From contig JAKIUS010000138.1 in the NCBI GenBank assembly GCA_021647445.1, positions 1-5,399 of the forward strand: a stretch of DNA of 5,399 nucleotides, read 5' to 3'. The notes under the pieces were generated by a model, which saw only the letters and a program-made list of their open reading frames with translations, was not told the origin of the DNA and searched no databases. The DNA is from Geopsychrobacter sp. (lineage in GTDB: Bacteria > Desulfobacterota > Desulfuromonadia > Desulfuromonadales > Geopsychrobacteraceae). The position numbers and the translations under genes were made by a program. Positions 1 to 5,399 of this stretch are shown piece by piece. The first letter of the stretch is position 1; every line of letters starts with the position of its first letter.

Positions 1-937
1 CGCCGAAGTAAAGGGTTTCAAGCCCCTGTTCAGCACCGACCTTCTCCAAAACACTAAAATTGATATGAGCTGTAATATCCTGACAGCCGACATGCTGATA
101 GGGATTATCACTCGACTGGTGATGCCGATAGCAAAGTAGAGTCCCGGCGCGACGCCAGGGCGCCAATAATTCGGCGGCAGGGTAACCATAATCGACCGTT
201 AATACGACTCCACGCTGCAAACGCTGTCCCACCTCAGAGATCCAATCCAAAGCGGCAAGGTTGACCTCGGCACGATTCCCCTCAACCAACGGCTGTCCGG
301 ACAACTCAAAGTATTTACTCAAGCGTGAATCTGTCAACGGTGCCAATTGTTCGACGAATCTGCCCGCGACAAAATTGACCAGCACCTCTTGTAATTCATT
401 ATCTTTTTTCTCGACCATGTGAACCGGGAAGGCATCGACCAGCTCATTACTCACAAAACATCCGCTGAAGGGTTCCAACTCAGAGAGTTGACACCAACTT
501 ATACGACCGGCGGCAACGTGCACGGATAATTTTTGCTTTTGCCGCTGCCGATAATCGGCGCTGATCTCGACAATTCGATACTCTAATTGTGCATAGAGCT
601 CAGGCGTCTCTTCGGCCAGAGCATCGAGCAGGTCTAAACAGAGGTAACCTTCTCCTGCCCCCTGTTCAACCAGAGTGAACGGCCCACCCCCCATCAGCTG
701 CCAGACCTCTACGACCTGACGCGCAATAAGGCGGCCAAAAAGTGCATGCACACTCGAAGAGGTAAAAAAATCACCCTGCTTACCGATACGCGTACGTGCT
801 GTGGTGTAATACCCATACTGGGGATGATAAAGGCAAAGATCCATGTAGCGGGCAAAGGTCATGGGACCCGCCTGCTCTATCTCCTGGCATATTTCATTTT
901 TAAGTTCTGTATTCTCAACACTATCTGCAATCGTCAT
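1..937 (-). CDS. SAM-dependent methyltransferase, MidA/NDUFAF7 family (DUF185), 3'-truncated by window edge
   Basis: Reading leftward from the ATG at 937, the frame is open to base 1 and gives 312 residues. The family is usually about 380-390 aa, so the last 70 or so residues lie outside. The start is well fixed: an in-frame TAA (943-941) stands two codons upstream, and an AGAGGG ribosome site (953-948) lies 10 nt before the ATG. Family hallmarks appear in order: GPMTFARYMDLCLYHPQYGYY-type N-terminal motif (residues 24-44, split here as GPMTFARYM and HPQYGYY), GDFFTSSSVHALFG (55-68), the SAM-binding glycine loop VEQGAGEGYL (90-99), SNELVDAFPVHMVE (163-176), LTVDYGY (246-252) and GCQDITAHINF (284-294). 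In eukaryotes NDUFAF7 dimethylates an arginine of a complex I subunit; the bacterial substrate is not established. The glycine loop has Gln92 where the family usually has Leu, a mild deviation. No signal peptide is seen, so the protein is probably cytosolic. It has its own promoter (977-1005). The family call is firm; the substrate is unknown. Confidence 0.92.
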   Translation of the reverse strand, partial: MTIADSVENTELKNEICQEIEQAGPMTFARYMDLCLYHPQYGYYTTARTRIGKQGDFFTSSSVHALFGRLIARQVVEVWQLMGGGPFTLVEQGAGEGYLCLDLLDALAEETPELYAQLEYRIVEISADYRQRQKQKLSVHVAAGRISWCQLSELEPFSGCFVSNELVDAFPVHMVEKKDNELQEVLVNFVAGRFVEQLAPLTDSRLSKYFELSGQPLVEGNRAEVNLAALDWISEVGQRLQRGVVLTVDYGYPAAELLAPWRRAGTLLCYRHHQSSDNPYQHVGCQDITAHINFSVLEKVGAEQGLETLYFG

Positions 938-976
938 CGCTTAGCACCCTCTGTTTACGGTTAAAAACAGGGGCGG

Positions 977-1005
977 ATTATAACGGCCCGGGACAGTCAA
1001 GACAA
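977..1005 (-). promoter_or_regulatory. Sigma70-type promoter of the MidA-family methyltransferase gene
   Basis: On the minus strand a perfect -10 TATAAT (982-977) is preceded, after exactly 17 nt, by TTGTCT (1005-1000), which matches the -35 consensus at four of six bases. Transcription would start near 970, leaving a leader of about 33 nt that contains the AGAGGG ribosome site. A closer TTGACT (999-994) is a better hexamer but sits only 11-12 nt from the -10, too close to serve it. The element fills most of the 86-nt gap after the rhodanese gene, so the methyltransferase can be transcribed independently. I see no strong hairpin in the gap, so read-through from the rhodanese gene is also possible. 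Confidence 0.6.
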
Positions 1006-1023
1006 GTCGAAGCTTCAGGACAC

Positions 1024-1410
1024 TCAGGGTCCGCCTTTTAAGACAGGAAAATTGCGCAATTGCCAAGCCCAGATACCGCCGCTAAGGTTATAAACTGAGA
1101 CATACCCCTTGTCCGCAAGGTATTCCGCCACCTGCGAACTCCGTGACCCGACGGCACAATAAACCAGCAACGGCTTGTCTTTCGGAATCTCGGCAATACG
1201 CTTAGCTATGCTATCAATCGGAATCAAATGTGCCCCTGCGAGCCGAACATCGAAGTATTCCTGAAGAGTTCTGACGTCAAGCAGATAAACAGCAGAATTG
1301 CCCCTCAACAGCTTCTGTGCAGCAGGGGCATCAATATTCTGAACCACTGAAGCCTGGGCCACTGAAAGGGATAGACAAACAAACAGGACAGTAAAGATCA
1401 TCTTCTTCAT
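1024..1410 (-). CDS. Exported single-domain rhodanese-like protein
   Basis: This 128-aa protein begins with a classic Sec signal peptide: MKKM, a hydrophobic core (residues 5-16) and a likely signal peptidase I site after AQA at residue 20. The mature part is one rhodanese domain: LLDVRTLQEY (43-52), GAHLIPID (59-66, the usual GHIPGA-like region), the active-site loop CAVGSRS (85-91) with catalytic Cys85, and the closing YNLSGGIWAW (107-116). Rhodaneses carry a persulfide on this cysteine and move sulfane sulfur to thiol or cyanide acceptors. Small exported versions are common in anaerobic and sulfur-metabolising bacteria, but their partners are mostly unknown. The ATG has a strong ribosome site AAAGGAG (1427-1421), 10 nt upstream, and a promoter lies at 1446-1475. 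The gene sits alone between two putative promoters, so its neighbours do not reveal its acceptor. There is no lipobox, so the mature protein should be soluble in the periplasm. Confidence 0.9.
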   Translation of the reverse strand: MKKMIFTVLFVCLSLSVAQASVVQNIDAPAAQKLLRGNSAVYLLDVRTLQEYFDVRLAGAHLIPIDSIAKRIAEIPKDKPLLVYCAVGSRSSQVAEYLADKGYVSVYNLSGGIWAWQLRNFPVLKGGP

Positions 1411-1445
1411 CGGTTCGAAACTCCTTTGAAAAGCGTTGAATCCTC

Positions 1446-1475
1446 ATTATATTCAGCTTTCACAATATTTGCCAC
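1446..1475 (-). promoter_or_regulatory. Probable sigma70-type promoter of the rhodanese gene
   Basis: On the minus strand a perfect -10 TATAAT (1451-1446) is preceded by GTGGCA (1475-1470) after 18 nt, which matches four of six -35 bases. The predicted start near 1439 gives a leader of about 29 nt with an AAAGGAG ribosome site. It lies in the 184-nt gap after lnt (1411-1594). The rest of that gap shows no open frame and no convincing terminator hairpin with a U-run. The -10 is strong but the -35 is weak, so an activator or another holoenzyme is possible. Confidence 0.5.
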
Positions 1476-1594
1476 CCCAGTCTGCCAGCCCCACGTCCAA
1501 AACAGTCTATTGCCGGTCACAGCAAGCCTCTCCCCCCAAAAGCTGACAAGAAGTTAGAAACCCGCTAAAGGTATGAAGGGAATTAGGTGACTAT

Positions 1595-3121
1595 TCAGCG
1601 CCGTTTGTATGAGTAAAGTAGAATTGAGACCAAAGAGAAGAACAAACAGAACAGCGGCAGGATATCCCCTTGCTCTCGATAAAAACTTGGCCGTGCCCCA
1701 AGTTCAACGGAACCGGTCACCGAGATGGCTTCAAAGAGGGGTGTTTCATGCAGAATCTGCCCCGTAGGAGAGATCAGCGCCGAAATGCCGGTATTGGCGG
1801 CACGAGCAATCCAGATGCGATTTTCAATCGCCCGCATGCGCGTCATATCAAGTAACTGCCGAGGGGCCGATGAGCGCCCGAACCAGGCATCGTTGGTGAT
1901 ATTGACCAACAGGTCGCTGCCATTACGCACATAATCACGTGCAAGAGCAGGGAATATTGCTTCGTAACAGATCAAGACACCAAGGTCATGGTGTTTAAAG
2001 GATAAGGGCTCGACCGTTCCGGGAGTAAAATCACCGACACCTGACACCAGCTTATTGATAAAAAACAGAACCTTGGCAAAAGGAACATATTCACCAAAGG
2101 GAACCAGATGAATTTTGTCGCTACGGCCAAGTTGCTGACCGTCTCTGTCGAGCAAAAAAGCACTGTTATGATAATCGTAGCCCTTATCGGCGCGCATTTC
2201 GTAGGAGGGCCCACCGACCAGCAGAGCAGTACCGGTCTCGCGCGGAACCTGGCGAACCTGACGACTGTCGGTACTCTCTTCCTGAAGATAGAAGGGGGCA
2301 GAGGCTTCAGGCCAGATGAGAAGTTCGGCACCAGTCTGTGCCGCCTCAAGACTCAATCGCCGATATTTGTCGAGGGTTAACTGCCGATAATTACGATCCC
2401 ATTTATGCTGCTGTGCGATATTGCCCTGAACCAATGCCACATTGAGTCGCGGGAGTTCAGGCCCGGTAAACCGAATCGCCTGCCGCCCGTAAAACAGACC
2501 GCCGACCAGCAATAATGCACAGAGCGTCAGGCCCAGGACCCCCCGTTTTACGGAGCGTCGCCGGACAAGATCCGCCAGGATGACATTTATTACCACGAAC
2601 AACCCTGAAAGCCCGTAAACGCCAAAAACATCCGCAAGCTGACGGAGGTTCTCCATATCGATAGCGGCATAACCGAGCAATCCCCAGGGGAAACCGCTGA
2701 GCACAAGACCGCGCAGATACTCAAAGGCGATCCACAGAATCGGCAACGAACATAATAGTGGAAGTTTCAGCCGTTGCTGAAAGCGAAAAGCTAACCAGAG
2801 CGCAATGGCGAAATAGAGGGAGAGATAGGCACAGAGCATCAACCAGGCAACAACTGCAAAGAAGGGAGCCAGACCACCGTAACTGGTCATGACAATATTG
2901 AGCCAGTAGAGTAAGGGCGCAAAAAAGGACAGGCCGCAGACAAAACCACTGGCAAAAGGCCGCTCTTCGGCAACCAGCAGCAGCGGGGCAAGGGCGACAA
3001 ACCCCAGCCAGCCCTGACCAACTGGCGGAAAGGCACCGGCCATCAACAGACCGGAGAGAGCAGCCACAAGCAACTTTGGCTCAAACAGAACAGCAGAGTT
3101 TAGCCTACGCGAAATATTCAT
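1595..3121 (-). CDS. lnt: Apolipoprotein N-acyltransferase (inner membrane)
   Basis: This 508-aa protein matches the usual Lnt length (about 500-520 aa). Lnt transfers an acyl chain from phospholipid to the N-terminal cysteine of apolipoproteins, the last step of lipoprotein maturation in diderms, at the periplasmic face of the inner membrane. The N-terminal 215 residues hold about seven hydrophobic segments (around 17-33, 36-52, 57-78, 86-112, 119-140, 162-186 and 195-212). A nitrilase/CN-hydrolase domain follows (about 226-475), then a last membrane helix (487-504). The catalytic triad is in place: Glu272 in IWPEAS, Lys336 in SDKIHLVPFGEY and Cys385 in LICYEAIF. The essential glutamates Glu344 and Glu387 are also present, as are NDAWFG (410-415) and ARAANTG (439-445). 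The ATG overlaps the corC stop as ATGA, which suggests translational coupling. The only ribosome site, GAGGA (3126-3122), abuts the ATG, too close to work well alone. No better in-frame start precedes the first membrane segment. Last gene of the coupled cluster. Confidence 0.97.
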   Translation of the reverse strand: MNISRRLNSAVLFEPKLLVAALSGLLMAGAFPPVGQGWLGFVALAPLLLVAEERPFASGFVCGLSFFAPLLYWLNIVMTSYGGLAPFFAVVAWLMLCAYLSLYFAIALWLAFRFQQRLKLPLLCSLPILWIAFEYLRGLVLSGFPWGLLGYAAIDMENLRQLADVFGVYGLSGLFVVINVILADLVRRRSVKRGVLGLTLCALLLVGGLFYGRQAIRFTGPELPRLNVALVQGNIAQQHKWDRNYRQLTLDKYRRLSLEAAQTGAELLIWPEASAPFYLQEESTDSRQVRQVPRETGTALLVGGPSYEMRADKGYDYHNSAFLLDRDGQQLGRSDKIHLVPFGEYVPFAKVLFFINKLVSGVGDFTPGTVEPLSFKHHDLGVLICYEAIFPALARDYVRNGSDLLVNITNDAWFGRSSAPRQLLDMTRMRAIENRIWIARAANTGISALISPTGQILHETPLFEAISVTGSVELGARPSFYREQGDILPLFCLFFSLVSILLYSYKRR

Positions 3122-3960
3122 TCCTCAGATTCAGCCGTTTGGGGAAAAACACGCAGCTGACGCACGGCGCGCGGATCGGCATCCACAATGAGAAGGCTGA
3201 GGTTATCAAACTCCAGACGCTCTCCCCGGTCCGGGACACGCCCGAGCATTTCGACCACATAGCCACCGACGGTATCAAATTTTTCACGTGCAACCGTGAT
3301 GGAAAAATAGTCTTCAAACTCTTCAATATCGAGGCGTCCATCAACAAGGACCGTACCCTTCTCTTCAACGATCAGCCACTCCTCTTCGAAGTCGTATTCA
3401 TCCTGAATCTCGCCTACGATCTCCTCGATCAGATCCTCGATGGTCACCAAGCCAGAGGTGCCACCATATTCATCAATAACAATCGCAATATGAACCCGCC
3501 GTTGACGAAAATCCTGCAGCAATTCACTGATGTTTTTCGCTTCGGGCACCAGAAAGGGCGGCCGTAAAATTTGCGTCATTTCAAGCTTGTCGAGAGGGGT
3601 GCCCCAGAAACGCAGCAAGTCTTTGGCATAAATCAGCCCGATAATATTGTCAGGGCTCTTGTCGTAAAGAGGGATTCGGGAATGACCAGAATCATTAATC
3701 GCCTTGAGGATATCGGCAAATGGAGCGGTACAATCACAACAGACCATAGAGGTTCGAGGCACCATAATTTCACGCACGATGGTATCATCGAGGTCCAGGA
3801 TAGATTGCAGCATCTCCCCTTCTTCTTCATCGATGATCCCCTCCTGCTCGGAGGCATCGATCATCTCCTGCAGATCGGCTTCACTACTGGCGAGAGGCCG
3901 CGCGGAGAAAACCCTTTTGAGCCCTTTTAAAAATCCTGTTTCCGAATGTTCAGGCTCCAC
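3118..3960 (-). CDS. corC: CorC/YbeX/HlyC-family protein with tandem CBS domains and CorC_HlyC domain
   Basis: From the GTG at 3960 this gives 280 aa, close to E. coli CorC/YbeX (292 aa). Order: a basic, hydrophilic N-terminus (residues 1-28), a helical acidic stretch EGIIDEEEGEMLQSILDLDD (40-59), a CBS pair (about 65-185) with IMVPRTSMV (65-73), SRIPLYD (94-100) and DEYGGTSGLVTIEDLIEEIV (163-182), then the C-terminal CorC_HlyC (FAD-PCMH-like) domain (about 196-275). No membrane segment or DUF21 domain is present, so this is the soluble YbeX-like type, not the membrane CorB/TlyC exporter type. The family has been linked to Mg/Co resistance, and ybeX to ribosome metabolism in E. coli; CBS pairs bind adenine nucleotides. 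The frame stays open upstream to an ATG at 4191, but that extension lies wholly over ybeY and encodes unrelated sequence. The GTG has an AAAGGGGG-type ribosome site and gives the family's N-terminus. It overlaps ybeY by 11 nt and lnt by 4 nt. Confidence 0.93.
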   Translation of the reverse strand: MEPEHSETGFLKGLKRVFSARPLASSEADLQEMIDASEQEGIIDEEEGEMLQSILDLDDTIVREIMVPRTSMVCCDCTAPFADILKAINDSGHSRIPLYDKSPDNIIGLIYAKDLLRFWGTPLDKLEMTQILRPPFLVPEAKNISELLQDFRQRRVHIAIVIDEYGGTSGLVTIEDLIEEIVGEIQDEYDFEEEWLIVEEKGTVLVDGRLDIEEFEDYFSITVAREKFDTVGGYVVEMLGRVPDRGERLEFDNLSLLIVDADPRAVRQLRVFPQTAESEE

Positions 3961-4453
3961 TCGCCCCCCCTTTGCCCAACAATCGTGCAGAGTAACCCTG
4001 CGCGTCCAATTGATCCTGCAACAACAGGCTGAACACTTCACGCTCCTTGGCTTCCATTTCGGCGGCCTGCGCTTCAGTACCGCGCTCATGATCGTAACCG
4101 AGAAGGTGCAGGATACCGTGCAGTAACAGAAATACCAGTTCATGCTCGAAAGGGACGTCAGCCTCACAGGCATCAGCGGCAGCACGTTCAACGCTGATCA
4201 CCACGTCACCCAGCAATTGTGGCTGAATGCCACCGCCCTCGCCTTCCTGCATGGCAAAAGAGATAACATTGGTCGGATGATCACGATCAAGGTATTCACG
4301 GTTGATCTGTTGAATTTCAGTGTTATCGACTATTAAAAGAGAGAGTTCACCCTCAGGAAATCCCAAGACGCTTAAGATCTTTGTGGCTATCTTTCGCAAC
4401 GGACGCTTCAGGATCTTGTGTTTGCGCTGGTGATTCTCGATCTGAATTTTCAC
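3950..4453 (-). CDS. ybeY: Endoribonuclease YbeY, 16S rRNA 3'-end maturation and ribosome quality control
   Basis: From the GTG at 4453 this gives 167 aa, within the usual 150-170. The signature zinc site is intact: HGILHLLGYDH (residues 112-122), with His112, His116 and His122 as metal ligands in the H-x3-H-x5-H pattern. The conserved PTNVISFAM (60-68) and LGDVVIS (81-87) precede it. The family is a single-strand endoribonuclease needed for 16S rRNA 3' processing and, with RNase R, for removal of defective 70S ribosomes; it acts in the cytosol. The N-terminus KIQIENHQRK (2-11) matches the usual V-x-I-x-N-R-Q opening of the family, which favours the GTG at 4453. That GTG has a GGAG site 7 nt upstream. 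The frame remains open to an ATG at 4561, but that extra 36-residue stretch does not resemble the family. The gene begins inside the HD gene (101-nt overlap) and its end overlaps corC by 11 nt. The tail after residue 150 (Gly/Ala-rich) is probably dispensable. Confidence 0.95.
   Translation of the reverse strand: MKIQIENHQRKHKILKRPLRKIATKILSVLGFPEGELSLLIVDNTEIQQINREYLDRDHPTNVISFAMQEGEGGGIQPQLLGDVVISVERAAADACEADVPFEHELVFLLLHGILHLLGYDHERGTEAQAAEMEAKEREVFSLLLQDQLDAQGYSARLLGKGGASGA
3964..3973 (-). promoter_or_regulatory. Purine-rich ribosome binding site with seven-G run that supports the corC GTG start
   Basis: The minus strand reads AAAGGGGGGG here, followed by CGA and the GTG at 3960. AAGGGGG pairs acceptably with the anti-Shine-Dalgarno at about 5 nt spacing. 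The site lies inside the last codons of ybeY, as expected for coupled genes. The homopolymer of seven G also makes this a possible slippage or sequencing-error spot. Confidence 0.6.
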
Positions 4454-5399
4454 GTACAGGCTCCGATTCTGGCTTTTTTTCACGAACAATATGAACAGGT
4501 TCGGGGTAATCGATCCGATTATGAAAAATACCTCCGAGCACCCGATTGAAACTACGCGCAATCAGATGCATATCCTTCAAGGTCAGGTCACATTCTTCAA
4601 GCTGACCATCAATAAATATGTTGTTGATCAGCTTCTTGACCATGCCCTGAATCCGCGCAGATGTCGGATCACTCAGGGTACGACTGGCCGCTTCAACCGC
4701 ATCGGCGAGCATAATCAAGGCCGCTTCGCGGGTCTGTGGCTTTGGCCCATGGTACCGGTAATCACGTTCATCTATCTGTTCCATCTCAGGATCAGCCTGA
4801 TTTTTAGCCTTTTCATAAAAGAACTTGATCAGTGCGGTACCGTGATGCTGTTGAATAATATCGATGATTGGGGCCCCGAGCTTACGCTCGCGCGCCAACT
4901 CGACCCCTTCCTTGACATGAGAGGTCAGAACCAACGCGCTCATCGAGGGGGCCAGTTTGTCATGCTTGTTGCGCTGCCCGCCGGAATTCTCGATAAAATA
5001 GAGCGGCTTCTTGACCTTACCGATATCATGATAATAGGCAGCAACTCGAACCAACAGCGGATTGGCCCCAATCTCTTCGGCCGCAGACTCAACCAGGCTG
5101 CCGACAATCATCGAATGGTGATAGGTGCCCGGAGCCTGCACCATCAATTCGCGCAGGATGGGAGAATTCATGTTGGCCAGTTCGAGCAATTTAATGTCGG
5201 TAGTATATTTGAACAGACTCTCGGCCAGCGGAATAATCCCATTGACAACCATCGCGCTGAGCAACCCACCAAACAGGCCAAGACAGATTTTATAAACCAA
5301 CTGCAGATCAAACGGTTTTGCGGCCAGAAAATGAATTCCGACCAGCATGCCGACATTGACCATCGCCACCCAGAATCCTGCACGATAGAGATTTGAACG
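4353..5399 (-). CDS. 7TM-HD family membrane phosphodiesterase (PgpH/YqfF-like), N-terminus outside the window
   Basis: The frame is open from the right edge to the TGA at 4355-4353 and shows the last 348 residues; family members are about 700-850 aa, so the extracellular domain and most membrane helices are missing. Visible residues 9-30 and 34-60 form the last two transmembrane helices. A cytoplasmic HD domain follows: LMVQAPGTYHHSM (85-97) with His94/His95, YYHDIGK (122-128) with the His124-Asp125 pair, His161, QQHHGT (183-188) with His185/His186, and LADAVEAASR (231-240) with Asp233. These are the metal ligands of the HD superfamily. In Listeria and relatives PgpH hydrolyses the second messenger c-di-AMP to pApA, and these residues match that type; the substrate here is inferred, not shown. 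After RIDYPEP (295-301) comes a tail of about 47 charged residues rich in Glu, Ser, Pro and Lys, whose last third or more overlaps ybeY. The GTG at 5369 is internal, not the start, because the frame continues to the edge. Confidence 0.92.
   Translation of the reverse strand, partial: RSNLYRAGFWVAMVNVGMLVGIHFLAAKPFDLQLVYKICLGLFGGLLSAMVVNGIIPLAESLFKYTTDIKLLELANMNSPILRELMVQAPGTYHHSMIVGSLVESAAEEIGANPLLVRVAAYYHDIGKVKKPLYFIENSGGQRNKHDKLAPSMSALVLTSHVKEGVELARERKLGAPIIDIIQQHHGTALIKFFYEKAKNQADPEMEQIDERDYRYHGPKPQTREAALIMLADAVEAASRTLSDPTSARIQGMVKKLINNIFIDGQLEECDLTLKDMHLIARSFNRVLGGIFHNRIDYPEPVHIVREKKPESEPVRENSDRESPAQTQDPEASVAKDSHKDLKRLGIS
4461..4464 (-). promoter_or_regulatory. ybeY: GGAG ribosome binding site that fixes the ybeY GTG start
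   Basis: GGAG on the minus strand stands 7 nt before the GTG at 4453. It lies inside the coding sequence of the upstream HD protein. Together with family resemblance of the residues that follow, it decides the start against the more distant ATG at 4561. Confidence 0.6.

Noticed and set aside
746..964. 72-codon plus-strand frame opposite the 5' end of the methyltransferase gene and its promoter
   Set aside because: The minus-strand frame carries the conserved N-terminal MidA motifs. The plus-strand product has no recognisable features.
1006..1017. GAAGCTTC palindrome between the rhodanese and methyltransferase genes
   Set aside because: Eight bases with no loop or U-run; it is neither a terminator nor a clear operator.
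1466..1494. Imperfect direct repeat (GTGGGGCTGGC and CTGGGGTGGC) just upstream of the rhodanese promoter
   Set aside because: Short, imperfect and G-rich; an operator is possible but chance is as likely.
1476..1594. Possible terminator after lnt
   Set aside because: Only four-base stems (for example TTGC/GCAA near 1510-1525) were found, with no U-run; not enough to call a terminator.
3076..3567. 163-codon plus-strand open frame opposite corC and the lnt start
   Set aside because: Antisense to the conserved CBS and CorC_HlyC domains, with no recognisable motif; a shadow frame.
3961..4191. Longer corC product starting at the ATG at 4191
   Set aside because: The extra 77 residues are out-of-frame translation of conserved ybeY sequence (including its zinc site) and are Cys/Arg-rich; the GTG at 3960 gives the normal family length.
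4454..4561. Longer ybeY product starting at the ATG at 4561
   Set aside because: The added 36 residues are out-of-frame translation of the HD gene and unlike YbeY; the GTG at 4453 has a ribosome site and the family's usual N-terminus.
4491..5396. 301-codon open frame on the plus strand opposite the HD gene
   Set aside because: It lies wholly antisense to a strongly conserved HD domain, resembles no family I know, and has no clear ribosome site. It is a codon-bias shadow.

Overview
All genes in this window lie on the minus strand, so the map reads right to left. The content is typical of a Gram-negative (diderm) bacterium of roughly balanced base composition. Apolipoprotein N-acyltransferase implies lipoproteins and a diderm envelope. 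The order 7TM-HD phosphohydrolase, ybeY, corC-like, lnt resembles Desulfuromonadales/Geobacter-type clusters, a variant of the ybeZ-ybeY-ybeX-lnt order of enterobacteria. The taxon is an inference from remembered gene order and family resemblance, not from a search.

Layout, in transcription order. (1) 5399-4353: C-terminal part of a membrane-anchored 7TM-HD domain phosphodiesterase, cut by the right window edge. (2) 4453-3950: YbeY, the zinc-dependent endoribonuclease of 16S rRNA maturation and ribosome quality control, with a GTG start inside the previous gene (101-nt overlap). (3) 3960-3118: a CorC/YbeX/HlyC-type protein with two CBS domains, GTG start, overlapping ybeY by 11 nt. (4) 3121-1595: Lnt, overlapping corC by 4 nt (ATGA). 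These four genes leave no intergenic space and are very probably one translationally coupled transcript whose promoter is outside the window. (5) After a 184-nt gap with a recognisable promoter: an exported single-domain rhodanese, 1410-1024. (6) After an 86-nt gap with a good sigma70-type promoter: a MidA/NDUFAF7-family SAM-dependent methyltransferase starting at 937 and cut by the left edge.

The cluster links ribosome maturation (YbeY), probable nucleotide second-messenger turnover (HD protein) and envelope functions (CorC-like protein, Lnt). The rhodanese and methyltransferase appear to be separately transcribed neighbours. I see no RNA genes, mobile elements, CRISPR arrays or large repeats, and no stretch over 300 bases lacks a gene. 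The window is conserved housekeeping DNA. I did not find a novel system. The points most worth a second look are the long HD/ybeY overlap, the poly-G run at the ybeY/corC junction and the charged tail of the HD protein.
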